64,000 nt of DNA. Origin: Taiwanofungus camphoratus (taxonomy: Eukaryota > Basidiomycota > Agaricomycetes > Polyporales > Taiwanofungaceae). A program made the translations under genes and the position numbers. The stretch's first letter is position 1. Every line of letters starts with the position of its first letter. Location of the stretch: positions 992,001-1,056,000 of the forward strand of contig CP021225.1 of NCBI GenBank assembly GCA_003999685.1. Reading direction: 5' to 3'. Below the pieces are notes generated by a model. The model had not been told where the DNA came from, did not search any database, and saw nothing but the letters and a program-made list of their open reading frames with translations. Shown piece by piece: positions 24,221 to 35,431 of the stretch.

Positions 24221-24427
24221 ATATTGTAAAATTGGAACACTTGACCCTCTTGACCGCTGAACATGTGTAGCATTATTGTATGTATCATGTACATATTCCC
24301 TGTAACATAGACCATAGCATCTGTATCTATACGCACATGTCTCCTTGTACATTGGCTATCCTTTCCGGCCTGGTTCATCTGTATACTTACGGTTTGTTTG
24401 GCGTAGCTTGCAAGAGCTTCCGAACCA

Positions 24428-26377
24428 ATGTTGAACCAAACAACCATTGCTCGTGCATCACTAAGGTTAGACGAACCAGTTCAAGTTGGTCAAGCGGCGC
24501 TGGATGGATCCAGGTCAAATGTGCGAACTCCCTTACGCCTCTGGACATCGTAGCTCAGTTCATACCACTTTTCTAGTTCTCCCAATGGCACTGCGTCAGC
24601 AGACAGCAATCCTCAGATTGAACCTACAAATGGCTTGTCAGTCAGCCAATCTTCGAGTACAGAAACGGTTCAGGTGGGCTGCTAAATCATAGCAACACAT
24701 AAGTTAGTGATGAATGAAGTCAGAGTCCGCATAGACCATTCGCTGCGGAATCGTCTTTCGTAACACAATTCTACCCAGGCAATGTTGTACCATACAGTTC
24801 ATCGCTGTCAGGGGCCAATATCTTACCTTCATCGAATCCGACGTATCCGTCTACTGCCCAAAGTCAGGAACGGAGCTCGTCAAGCATCCCGACTTCGAAT
24901 TCTATAAAGCGTAAACAGCCTGAAATGACTGCCTCGGGTGCTACTGCAGGATCTAAAAGGCGGCGTCATGCAGCTGGTCATGCAGCCGCAAGTATCAGTG
25001 ACGATGGAAGGGTCATTGAAGATGATCCGGACGTGGGCCCCAATGGAGGACCAAAACATTGGACCGACATGGAGAAAAACAACCTGTTCACTTGGCTATT
25101 GTGCAGCGACGAGCATTGGGACGCATTTAAAACCAAGATGAACACAGTTTTCCGGGAGGTCAGTCCAGCTATATTCTACTCGCTCCCTGTTCCGTTCTGG
25201 TATCCGCACGAGAGTGACACCTCAAATTCTGATACTACTTGCTTGATCCTACAAGGCATCTATTCAACTCTTTGGAGGCCGCAAGTCCTATACAGCTTTG
25301 AAGAGCTGTTACCACCGCAACATCGAGACCTTCAAGCAGATCCATGCCTTTGAGACTTTCCTGGCTAAGCAGCCGCCTGATTCTGAAAGTACTATGTGTG
25401 CGCCAGGTCTCAGTCCTTTACAATCGCAATGGGATTCTGCAATGACGCGCCAGAGTTTTCTGGAGCGAAAGCTTGAGGCTGCTCGCGCCACTGGTATACC
25501 TGTGGGCAGTGTCAATTTGAAAGTCATCGATCATTGGCACAAGCAGGGTTGGTATGCATTATTCAAGAGCCGGTATGTATTGTCCGTCTCCTTTACTGAT
25601 TTAAATTATGCATCCTCAATGTTCAATGAATAAAGTTTTCGGGAAGACCCCAAGACGGGCTTTCCCGTACCCTTCTATGGTCCTCTTACTGCCCCATTCT
25701 CAAATGCACAGCCATCCGATCAACCGGCCAGTATTGATCCGCAGTTGATGAACAATGACGGCGATGGCGATGGCGATGGCGATGGCGATGGCGATGGCGA
25801 TGTTGAGCATGATGATGACGCCGTGAATGATCGGGGGCAAGGGACAATGTCCTTATCATGCCGTCAAAGCAATGCTGGTCCCAGTACGAGGAGGCCCGTG
25901 TCACAGTTACCTCTGGTCGCGGACTGCCGCCAACAATCTAATATACCTCCGGTCGTGCGCGCAAAATTACCCTCGCGCACATCTGCAACATCAAAACCTC
26001 AAGCCTCTGTACCAGTGCCAGGTTCTAGCCGTCTAAGTCCTTATCCTCATCAGTCCTATCAACTCCAGCAGCCTGCAGACTCTCGGATACATTCCAGTCA
26101 AATAGAACCTGAGGCACAATCGGCGCAAGCCCTAGACCGCCTGACTAGTGTCGTCCAATCCCTACTCGAGGCATGCGTCAATTTGACGCAGCTGCTACGC
26201 GCAGAAGCTGATGAGGGCAAAGCGCATTCACAAGTAGCACGAGAAGGTCGAGAGGGCGGACTGAACAGAAAGGAAAAGGCGACGCTCGCGACAGAGATGC
26301 TAGCAAATGTAGATGTAGGCGAAGAGGTCCGGAAGGCTGCTGCAGAGTATCTCAAGAGGTTATTTATGAGCGAATAA
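24428..26377 (+). CDS. Basidiomycete protein with a compact Trp-rich helical domain, probable nuclear
   Basis: The start MLNQTTIARASLRL splices (SRS codons, AG|GTCAAAT) into a Ser-rich head. A likely nuclear localisation signal GSKRRRHAAGH follows. A domain then begins HWTDMEKNNLFTWLLCSDEH and WDAFKTKMNTVFRE, with LKSCYHRNIETFKQIHAFET. The pattern of W/F residues in short helices resembles a Myb/SANT-like or homeodomain-like fold conserved in mushrooms, but I cannot name it. The end of this domain has KVIDHWHKQGWYALFKSRFR. A low-complexity region with seven Gly-Asp repeats follows. The C-terminus is a long helix (LDRLTSVVQSLLEACVNLTQ, EEVRKAAAEYLKRLFMSE), possibly for self-association. Short GT-AG introns occur within the domain and the linker. 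The role is probably DNA- or chromatin-related; this is inference. Confidence 0.65.
25760..25801 (+). repeat. Seven tandem GGCGAT hexamers in coding sequence
   Basis: Seven perfect 6-base units encode seven Gly-Asp pairs in the linker of the gene at 24428-26377. Because the unit is a multiple of three, gain or loss of units would keep the frame. It is likely to vary between strains. Confidence 0.95.
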
Positions 26378-26600
26378 ACTCAAAGTATACGTACTCTGAA
26401 TGACATGTTCCTTATGAGGTATGTGGTCTGAAAGGGCATGCAGATACACAATTATCACTATGGCATGAATCTGATAGTTCTGTGGAATCCGTCGCTACAA
26501 CAACTACACGTCTTGTCTATAAGTCCCAAGTAAGTGAAGTTAATCACCAATGTCGATTATCGACACAAAACCGAGCGCTCTACGAAGAGGTCAGTTCGAC

Positions 26601-27854
26601 CTAACGCTGCCATTGCCACCACCACTTTCGGCTCTGCTTCCCTACTTGAGAAGCAAGCATCCGGCGGACCGAGTAAGGGAACATTGGGATGGTGACATCG
26701 CGACCCTCTCTCCTCTCTCTGTTCTCCCACTCCTCGTCATCTAAATAGCGATCGATAGCACGCTCCTCCAAGGTCCCTTCTTCGTGAGAGGACCCGCCAG
26801 CAGCAGCGACATGACGACGTCTGAGTTCCTGCCCCTTGTCTGACGAGCTCTCGAATTTCTTGTCTTGATAATCATCATCACGGTCCAATTCAGGTAAATC
26901 AGCAACAGCGACATACGCCTTCGCCACGCGCCAATCGGTCTCCTTCGTTAGCACTTGAAGGCGCTTCTCAGCTCGCTCGCGAGCGCGTTGTATATGATAC
27001 TCAGTATCCTCCCTTTCAAGTGCCCCATTCTTGGCAACACCAGGATCTGCAATGCGTGCAGAGGGCGGAAGGGTGAGGAAGGTGCGTGTGTGAAGGAGAT
27101 GCGGGGTTGTACGAAGTGTGGTCGGTGGGAGGCCATTGAGACGGCATAGAAGACGGCCCTGTGTCCACAATCAGAAGCTTCAGGATGGCCAGACGGTATA
27201 AGGATTACATGTACTTACGTCGATGCCGAACTTCAAAGCGATGCCAATCAAGGTGTCGTTTGCTTTGATGCAGTATTTTGGAGGGGTAAACGCAGGAATG
27301 CGAGGCCCTAGCTTATCCGGATCCGAGGATATCTCATTGTCTGACTCGACGCTCTCCTGAAGTGCCTCGGAGGAAACAGAAGCTCTGATCGTACTGGATA
27401 TTGCAATACCACCGGCCGCACCGGCCGTAGGGCCTGCATAAGCGGGGGGAGGGGTGGTGGGTGTCTCAATTGCGGAGTCCGTGCTCTCTGGAGCATCATC
27501 AAGTTCGTCATCTCCCAGCACGAAGACGTCCTCGTCTCGCATAGCACCGTCAACATTCACCCGCTGACCTGTGGTGTGTCTACTCTGGCCACCGAGTGCC
27601 TTCACACTAGCGCTGCTAGAGGCGCTCACGGCGCCGACACCGCCCAGGCAGCGAAGACATGGGTCATACCTTGCTAACCGTGGGTTTGCTGCTATGCATG
27701 CTGGGCAAATGGGCCGATTACAGCAGCGAGTGATGAATATCTCGTCATTAGATTGAGAAGCACCGGTGGGCAATACCGGCGCCTTCGAACTGACTCTACG
27801 GGGAGGAAGAGACGAAGAGCAGGTAAGACATAGAAAAGTTGCGCCGTCTATCAT
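26601..27854 (-). CDS. Intracellular LysM-domain protein with Cys-rich head
   Basis: The start MIDGATFLCLTCSSSLPPRR lacks a signal peptide. Cysteine pairs (CLTC, then RCCNRPICPACI and CLRCLG) look like a small zinc-binding module. After an acidic, Pro-rich linker comes one LysM domain split by an intron: YCIKANDTLIGIALKFGID joined to GRLLCRLNGLPPTTLRTTPH. The tail has a helical motif TDWRVAKAYVAVAD and ends in a Trp-rich basic tail (SRKWWWQWQR). Secreted LysM effectors bind chitin. This type, without a signal peptide and with the tail helix, is a separate intracellular fungal group of unknown ligand. The ATG at 27854 is the first in frame. The nuclease gene at 28164 lies divergent, with about 310 bases between the starts. 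Confidence 0.82.
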
Positions 27855-28163
27855 TGCAGATTATTCCAAGAGAGAAGGTATGGAATGACGGATGCTTATG
27901 AAGAGAAGAAGAGCCTGGGGGGGTAGTCAAGAGACTAGACATACTTGCTCGATCATGTGATCACTGATGCAGTGAATCGCCTCGGGAGCCGCATTCCTTT
28001 GTCTCTGGCGCCCTGCCATGCATCAACAGAATTAGATACTTTATTTTACCGCCTATGTACCCGTGGCATTCTATTGTTTGATATCAACGTTCACGACCGA
28101 AGGGCACGCTGACACTTACGCGATCGTGTACTATCCATCGACTCAGCACCCTCGGTATCTAGC

Positions 28164-30501
28164 ATGTTACGAGCTTCACTCGTTGCCTTTAGCGCTGTAC
28201 TATCAACACTTTCCACTGCTGCAGTAAGTGTGACCGATATTCAAGGCGCGTCGTTCCAGTCGCCTTTGGTGGGTCAAACAGTTGGAGATGTCACAGGCGT
28301 TGTTACAGCGAAAGTGAGCCATTCGTTTCCTCTCATATGCACACTAACAGCCGTGCGCATGCTGTTTAGGACAAGTATGGATTCTGGATCCTCGGTGAAC
28401 CTTCGGAAGACCCACGTATCTCTAACGGGTTGCGGGTTTATGGCTCATCTGTGTCAAAGTCAGTGAACGTTGGAGACCTGGTCTCCCTTTCGGGGAGAGT
28501 GACCGAATATCGACCGAATTACAGTCCCAACGATCTCTTTCTGACGGAACTTGATTTGCTTCACGACGTCAACGTCCTTTCTCGCAACAACGGCGTAAAG
28601 GCGCTTGTCCTTGGGAACGACCGCACCCCACCAACAGGCCAACTTTCTGCTGCCGACACCGGTCCAGACGGCTGGCTCTCTGTTCCGAACAACGTCACAC
28701 TTCTTGAGTCCGTCAATGCCACTTTGCGGCCGGACTTATACGGTCTAGACTTTTGGGAGAGTTTGGAAGAGCAGCTGGTTCAAGTTCCATCTCCCACAGC
28801 GGCAGGTTTCCCAGATAGATTTGGCTCTATATGGGTCTATGGAGATTGGCCTGTGTCTGGAAAGAACAGTCGAGGTGGCTTGACACTGACCTTGTCTGGT
28901 ACAATAAGTCGACATGATTGGATCCTCGGTAAACTAACTTTCTCTATATACACTTTTCTAGACGAGGATGTTGCGCCCAACGCTCATCCGGAGGCAATTC
29001 TTATCGGCCAGCCCTTGGACAAAACCAGGAATCCAAAGACCTCTGTTGGAATGACGCTGAGTGATATCACAGGCATTGTTACCTACCAGGTAAGTGGGAC
29101 AATGCACAACCGTCAGCCGTAGGTGGCCTTTGAAGAAAGTTTCGAAATTAAACACAGTTTGAGAATTACTATATCCTCCCGCTCACTGCACCACAAGTCC
29201 TATCGGTACCCGACCCGAACGTGCCGCCCTCCTCTTTGATCTCCAATGGTCATCCCTGTTCGATAAATGTCGGCGACTACAATGTGAGTTACTGCACGTG
29301 TGCTCTTTACATATCTATGAATGCTCGGCCGCTAGGTCGAGAACATGGGTCCACGCTCGCACCATCTTTCCCTTGTTGCTGAGCATATAGCCCACTACCT
29401 GAAGACTCCAGATGTCGTTTTTGTCCAAGAGATCCAAGATGACTCGGGGACGAAGGATGATGGCGTCGTCTCCGCAAACAAGACTCTCACTTCGCTTGTG
29501 AATGCCATTGCGAAGGCAAGCAACGGCGTGCAGTACGAATATGTGAATATTCCGCCACAAGATAACATGGATGGCGGGCAGCTTGGTGGGAACATCCGGG
29601 TCGCATATCTGTGAGATGTCGCGTACTTTACGTATAGTAGGCTAGAGTGTTTACTGTGGATCTGACAGATGGCGACCGGAGAAAGTATCGCTTGTACAGG
29701 GGTCGCCGATGGGGAACGCAACTGAGTCGACGCAGGCCATGCTCGACACTGAGGGTAAACTGGGCCTGACGTACGTAGACTTCTTTTCACGACCAAGTTG
29801 CATAGAAACTGACGACCCAATTCTTTGGGGACAGTTTGAATCCAGGTCGGATCGACCCGTCCAACTTGGCATGGGAAGAGGCACGTAAGCCTCTAGCTGC
29901 GGCGTGGCAGACAAGGACCGGCGAACGGTTCTACACAGTAAATGTACACTTCAGCTCCAAGCGCAACAGCTCCTCTGCGCAGGGAGATGCGCGACCGCCC
30001 GTCAATGGTCGCAGTGACAGGCGGACAGCTCAAGCGAACGTCGTTGCGGTGAGTCACTTTTCATTACCCTTGAGATTGTATGTCATGTAACTCTGCGACA
30101 GGCCTTCGTCAAGAGCCTCTTGGCACACGAAGCGAATGCAAGCGTCATTGTCGCGGGTGATATGAATGAATACCTTCAGACACGCTCTGTTTTTGCGCCG
30201 CTTTCTGGGTTGCTCACGGATATCAACGAGGGCGCGGGCATTCCGCCTGCAGAGCGCTACACGTACGTATATGACCAGAATACGCAGGAGATAGACCATA
30301 TACTCGTGTCGGCGGCGGTGGAGGCGCGCGGGGTGCAAGTTGAGCATGTACATGTAAACACTTGGGCGGCCAGTACGGGCTTGCAGGTGAGTGATCACGA
30401 CCCGACCGTCGCGAACGTCAAAGTGTGTGATGGAGCAGGAAGTGACCAAGGCAGGTCTTTTCTCAGCCTGTACTCTTTTTTGCTGATCAACGTCTAGATG
30501 A
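28164..30501 (+). CDS. Secreted endonuclease/exonuclease/phosphatase-family nuclease
   Basis: A signal peptide (MLRASLVAFSAVLSTLSTAA) precedes an OB-like N-terminal region (VTDIQGASFQSPLVGQTVGD, and a second similar block DITGIVTYQ). The catalytic endonuclease/exonuclease/phosphatase fold then follows. Its motifs are GDYNVENMG, DVVFVQEIQDDSG, GGNIRVAYLWRPEKV, the VNVHFSSK strand, VIVAGDMNEYLQ, and the final QEIDHILVSAA with QVSDHDPTVANV. These match the Asn/Glu/Asp/His metal-dependent centre of DNase I-like enzymes, here of the bacterial ExeM/fungal extracellular nuclease type. It probably degrades extracellular DNA. Several 50-60-base introns interrupt it. The last one (GGCAG|GTCTTTTC to CGTCTAG) brings the stop at 30499-30501 two codons after SDQG. 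Confidence 0.87.
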
Positions 30502-31640
30502 CTTACACGATGAAGATAGTCTCCTTGTTCAGGGTCCTGACTATGGGCAGGTGATCCTGTAAGCAAGCTGTAGCCAGTGGGAAAGACCCGGGTTTCGCCT
30601 TCACTTAGCTGTGTATTTAAGGCGGCCGGTCATGTACTTTATCAACATTGTACGTTAACAGCGGCAAGGGCCAATCAACAGTCCCGTTCACTTTACAGAC
30701 GCAATGGCTTAGGAGTGATCATCAGTTCGTGATAGGACCAGTCGGTGCCTATACACCTAAAAGTCAGCACTTGAGTTCATTGGCTACTGGCCACCGGTGT
30801 TTCCTGCGGCAACCAACACACTGCATCCAGCAAAAGAGCCCAACTTTTTTTCCCATCAATTCCGAAACGCGATATGCCTATGCACATGCCTGCTGCCCGA
30901 GCTTTTAGAACCAACTCCATGGGCGTCTGAGTTAGCAATTTCCGATACAAATTGCCAAAAATTGCTGAAAAGGTTTTCCACCACGTCCTGAAGTGCAGTT
31001 CCGGAAGACTTACAGATGGTCAAGACCGTTTCATTTCGCTGTAGGTGTGTCGAAGTCATGGAGAACAGCACCAACACGCAGGAATCAGTGTCAAGGACAC
31101 CGAATAGCGACTCGGAAAGAACATGCAGATTTTTCAGGTGAGTGTTGTGAGATAACGTGGAAACTAGCCGGCCGCTGGGGTCAGATATGAGCATTTCGAC
31201 CACAGACCTTCTATGGGATAACAGGCGAGCCGCAGGTGTTCCTCTGATGTTGACTAGCAATGTCAGAAGATTGGGTTCATCTAGCCCAAAATCCAGCCAA
31301 GAGTGAGAAAACACTGATCGAACGGAGTTTTCAGAAATCTATACGCTACACAGTGAACGTTCGGAATGGATTGTCTAAGGCAGTCTCCCCAGCCTAGCTG
31401 AGTGGATCTCGGTCTTCTGTATTCAGGTTAAATGACAGGAGGAAGCGCGTATGCGTGGATGAGGACCGCGAGCATCGAATTCCATCCATGCAGTGAGTAG
31501 ACGGTGTAGTTTAGATAGAAAGCAACAGGAGAGGGCCAGCGAGTCCGTCAAATTTGACCCGATTCGCCGGTCTTCGACCATGGTGTATAGGTGTGACCTG
31601 CCCCCGACACTACTGACCAAGAAATAGTGTCAAGTACGGG
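30502..31640. other. Unassigned 1.1 kb before the element nest
   Basis: An open stretch on the minus strand (30856-31314, 152 codons) reads as a soluble protein with no motif I know. I cannot tell whether it is a real exon. A smaller open stretch lies at 31423-31620. The region ends at the 14-base target duplication of the LINE. Nothing else is seen. Confidence 0.3.
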
Positions 31641-31654
31641 GCGTCCGACTCTTC
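31641..31654. repeat. LINE target-site duplication, left copy
   Basis: GCGTCCGACTCTTC occurs here and again, exactly, at 45168-45181. The left copy is followed at once by 15 T, which is the poly-A tail of a minus-strand LINE. This frames the whole nest. Confidence 0.9.
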
Positions 31655-31964
31655 TTTTTTTTTTTTTTTATTCCTCGGGTTTATACTCCATACGACGTAG
31701 GTACATGTAGAGTAATAATGATAGTAAGTGGGTATCCGCGCCCGCATGAGCGGCACACCTACATTTTTCAGTGGCCTCGTTATGTGGCGTGGGCATGTGA
31801 TCCATCTAGGCCTGCAAAAGGAAGGGTACAGTCATCCATAGGAAGCCATACCCGACCTCCGCCCGACCCGTTTTTCACGCTCTGTGTGTTTACCCGGCCC
31901 GGTGGACCTGTTCCGTCAATAAATCACCTTAATGAACTGAGTGTAGCCCTACAGTTTTCAGGCC

Positions 31965-32521
31965 TCAGTTATTGTTCAGGTATACAGGGGGGTCGTCGTG
32001 GATACTAGGTTCCGCTATCCCCTCATCGACCCAATTATGGTATAGTTCAAACGCCTTTGCTTCAGCGTCATACCATTCACAGAAATCACGGTATTTTCCA
32101 CCCAGGGCTGTGGTCATACCGGGATCTAAATGTCGGTCTGCATGGAACCGCTGCCATGCCGCTTGTCTTCCGACAGTGTGGCACATAAGACGCGCGCGAG
32201 TGAATGTTCTCGTGCGTGCAGCTTCAGCTTCAAGCAGAGATTCTGCCAGAATCTCGGCCCAATCAAATGTGGAGACCATCGGGTTAAGCCGAAGGAACTC
32301 CATAATGTTGTCCGGGGTCCATCCCCTTTGTTCAGGGGGCCCCATCAGAAGCGGATCACGAGGACCCTGTTGACGCTTCGTCCTGATCCAAAATGGGCAG
32401 TCGAAAAGCACATGTTCCCTAGTTTCCTCCGCTCCGCACAAGCAGAGGTGAGGTCCTGGGATGTTGAACCTAGAGCGATATTCACCGCCTGGGAAATGGT
32501 TGGTGAGCACACGACACACGC
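31965..32521 (-). pseudogene. LINE ORF2 C-terminal fragment
   Basis: About 185 codons on the minus strand end in PVYLNNN. They include a cysteine-histidine cluster (LCLCGAEETREHVLFDCPFW) of the type found after the RNase H or reverse-transcriptase region in fungal LINEs. A helical region follows (RARLMCHTVGRQAAWQRFHA). The upstream part of the frame is cut off at the LTR boundary; the codons that seem to continue beyond it lie inside the LTR. Confidence 0.8.
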
Positions 32522-34113
32522 TGATGAGTCCCGTAGCCTCCTGGGCCCCGAATCGCGATTTTAGGAGCTTTCTAATCCCCCAACCGACCACTCTAAGACT
32601 CTCCTACAGCCTACGACAGGAGGGATAGGTTCCTATAATATTCCTAACGCCCCCTCTTCTTCCTAAACCCTCCTAACACCCTACAAAGTCTTGCGAAGTC
32701 ACACGAGGTGCTACGAGATTTCGAATGCTAGACGCGAAGTCCCTAACTCCTGCTAAGTCCACTATCGGACACTGCCGGCCCTCCCATACTGTTCCATTGG
32801 ATCTAGGTCCTATCTACTACGTCACTCATCCCGGGCTTAGCTAAGAAGTCTTAGCTAAGTCTCTCCTAGCTCTTGTGATTGCAGCTACCTCCGATAGGCT
32901 CCGAAACGGTCCGAAGTTCCGGAAGTTAGACTTAGAAAGCCTTGTGCACCCCCATGGGTCTCGATCCTACGCCATAAGGTCATCCTAGGGCGTATCCATA
33001 TGGCCCTCCACCCAGTTAGGACACCTCCTACCCCGATTAGGCCAAGTCCCGCTGCTAAGAACTTCGTGCGCTCTTGGCCCACTAAGATAGGTGATCACGG
33101 CGCATGGCTGCTCTCGGATAGTCATCCCGCCCTCGTGAATGAAGTTGGTCACCTTTCTACCGTTCGTAGTTCCCCTGTTTCAGTTCCTAAATAGTTCCTA
33201 TCCCCCTCGTGTTCACTTCGGAGTCCATGCGTTTTAGTACACATTTCGGACTCGTAAGGATCACTTCGCGCAAGATTAGTTCACCTCACGCTCCCCTATT
33301 TAGTCAGAGGTAGTTTACTATGTACGAGGGAGACCCCTCAGTGCACGCTTCTCTCTTTGGAATACCAGTTCCCCTGTAGCTCCGATCTCAGGAAAGCGCC
33401 GCGAGTACAACCTTAGGAACGGTCCTAAGGTCCCTAAGTCTCCACCCCAGCTTCATTTCAGTACCTTTGAACTACGTCTACGCTCGCGATATATCTACGA
33501 ACCACGTCTACGCTTCCCGAACTACGCACTACGATCTACGAAAGTCACCGTGACTTCGCACCCTTCGACACCTCTTATAGCACCTATCCGGTGGGCCTCT
33601 GCCTTAGTTATACCCTTAGGCTCACGTTGCGTTATCCCTACGTCCTACGAATAGCCCTACGACTCGCCCATAGCCTTAGTTACAGGCTATAGTACATCTC
33701 TCTACGCCCTCGAACTCTCCGACCTCTCCTACAGGTCTCCTACGCTAGCCAAACCTCGCCCACTTCGCTCTAACAAACTCCAAAACCTTACACCCTTTAG
33801 CTAACTCTATACAGCCTACGAAGTCAGCTCGTGCGATTTAGCTAAAAACTTCGAAGGACTTCGCAGAATCTCGAAGGACTTCGCGTACTTTGGAGGGCCT
33901 CGCAAGGCCTTAGAGATAGTATAGCACTTAGGAACAAGATCCTGTTGTGCAGGACCCTTGACCCCTTACTCCCCCACTTACAAAACAAGACATACAGGTT
34001 TCCCGGTATCATACAGGTTGTAGCTCCTACCCTCACACCCTCACAGTTATCACACTACCCCCAGCCACGTTGCGGAGCACTCCCTAGGTACCAGGGTCCC
34101 CTAGGTCGTATCA
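32522..34113 (+). repeat. 5' LTR
   Basis: It is about 1.59 kb, TG...CA bounded, and matches 42976-44720 over its length. It is rich in short CTACG/CTACGAA motifs. It was placed inside the LINE C-terminal reading frame. Confidence 0.93.
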
Positions 34114-34117
34114 TTTC

Positions 34118-34134
34118 TGGAGCCCACCGCGAGG
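34118..34134 (+). other. Primer-binding site
   Basis: TGGAGCCCACCGCGAGG starts four bases after the 5' LTR. The TGG start and position fit a site complementary to the 3' end of a host tRNA. I did not assign which tRNA. Confidence 0.65.
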
Positions 34135-34153
34135 GGGAGCAGTCAAGATTTCA

Positions 34154-35422
34154 TTGCCTTCAGATCATCCTACGTCTAACCAGTCCTCTCCGAGAAACAG
34201 CGATCAGTTACTATCCGAGTTCTTTCAGGTCGGCTATCGTTACTATACTCAAGCAGGCCTTCCACGAAGCACCTCTTCGCGAACACCTACGACTATCCCC
34301 TCCGATATCATTTCTACACTCGAATCTTCCGAATCGACCCCCGACTTCGAGGCTCTTTTCGAAGGGTCTCTAGACACGCTTACCACGTCCGAAGACTCAC
34401 CAATTGAGGACTTCGAACCTCAGTCCACGTCCCCTGAGCTTCCTAACACCTCCGAAGGAAGCGGTCCTTCTTCAGCGTCTGACCCTATCTTAGTCCATTT
34501 ACCGGCATCCCCTCAGCTATCCTCTACGCTCCCATCAGCTTCGCGTTCCCCTCCGATTCCTTCTATTACACTTTCCGACGCTTCTACGACCCAATCTTCT
34601 TCAGCTAGCATCAACTCAGCTTCGAACCCATCTCTGACCGCACCCATTTTAGCTAATCCCCTAAATCCTATTTCTGTGTCAACCATGAACGCACCTCCAC
34701 TCATGCCGCCTCGAGGAGATCGTACATCCCCCACCTTCGATCCTGACCAGCCTAGGACCATCCGAAGGTATTTCCAGGACTTAGAGTCACTTTTTGTCCA
34801 CTGCCAGATAGCGGATGAGGCAACGAAGAAACACTGGACTACTCGTTACCCTCCTATTGATGTTTCGGACCTATGGAAGTCCCTCCCTGAGTGTTCCGAT
34901 GTCACGAAGACCTACGAAGACTTCAAGAAGGAGATTAGAAGCCTCTACCCAGGCACAGAGGATGATAGAATGTGGTCTATGTCTGACTTGGATCAGTTGA
35001 TAGGAGAACGTGCTAGAATTGGAATCAATAATGCGGCAGACTTAGGAAGCTTCTATCGTGAGTTTTATGCCATCACGAAGTACCTAATTTCGAAAAATAG
35101 GTTGTCTACTATCGAGCAAAGCCGTGCTTTCACGAGGGCCTTCCAGCCTTCGCTATGGGCTCGCGTGTCTACTAGGTTACAGCTAAAGTTCCCTGATCAC
35201 TTACCCGATGATCCCTACACCTTGGACCAGCTACATAGCGCAGCAAAGTTCGTACTCCTTGGTACTTCTACGACTCTTACCTCTGCTACGACTGTAACTA
35301 CTTCGACCACTACCATGCCCGTGGGGGGCTCATCGCTAAAGATAGAGGATCTACAGACGTTCGCAGAGATCCTCACGAAGTCCGTAACCAGTGCGCTAGC
35401 CCCTGTTCTTGCGAACCAGTGA
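34154..35422 (+). CDS. LTR element gag
   Basis: This is an open frame of about 420 codons just after the primer-binding site. It has a Ser/Pro-rich head and then a capsid-like helical region (RRYFQDLESLFVHCQIADEA, YEDFKKEIRSLYPGTEDDRM, LGSFYREFYAITKYLI). The pattern fits Ty3/gypsy-type gag. The exact start is uncertain. Confidence 0.8.
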   Translation: MPSDHPTSNQSSPRNSDQLLSEFFQVGYRYYTQAGLPRSTSSRTPTTIPSDIISTLESSESTPDFEALFEGSLDTLTTSEDSPIEDFEPQSTSPELPNTSEGSGPSSASDPILVHLPASPQLSSTLPSASRSPPIPSITLSDASTTQSSSASINSASNPSLTAPILANPLNPISVSTMNAPPLMPPRGDRTSPTFDPDQPRTIRRYFQDLESLFVHCQIADEATKKHWTTRYPPIDVSDLWKSLPECSDVTKTYEDFKKEIRSLYPGTEDDRMWSMSDLDQLIGERARIGINNAADLGSFYREFYAITKYLISKNRLSTIEQSRAFTRAFQPSLWARVSTRLQLKFPDHLPDDPYTLDQLHSAAKFVLLGTSTTLTSATTVTTSTTTMPVGGSSLKIEDLQTFAEILTKSVTSALAPVLANQ

Positions 35423-35431
35423 CCCCCTCGA

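Noticed and set aside
25745-25810. A CRISPR-like or satellite array at the regular repeats
   Set aside because: It is a simple in-frame hexamer run inside a coding exon, with no spacers.
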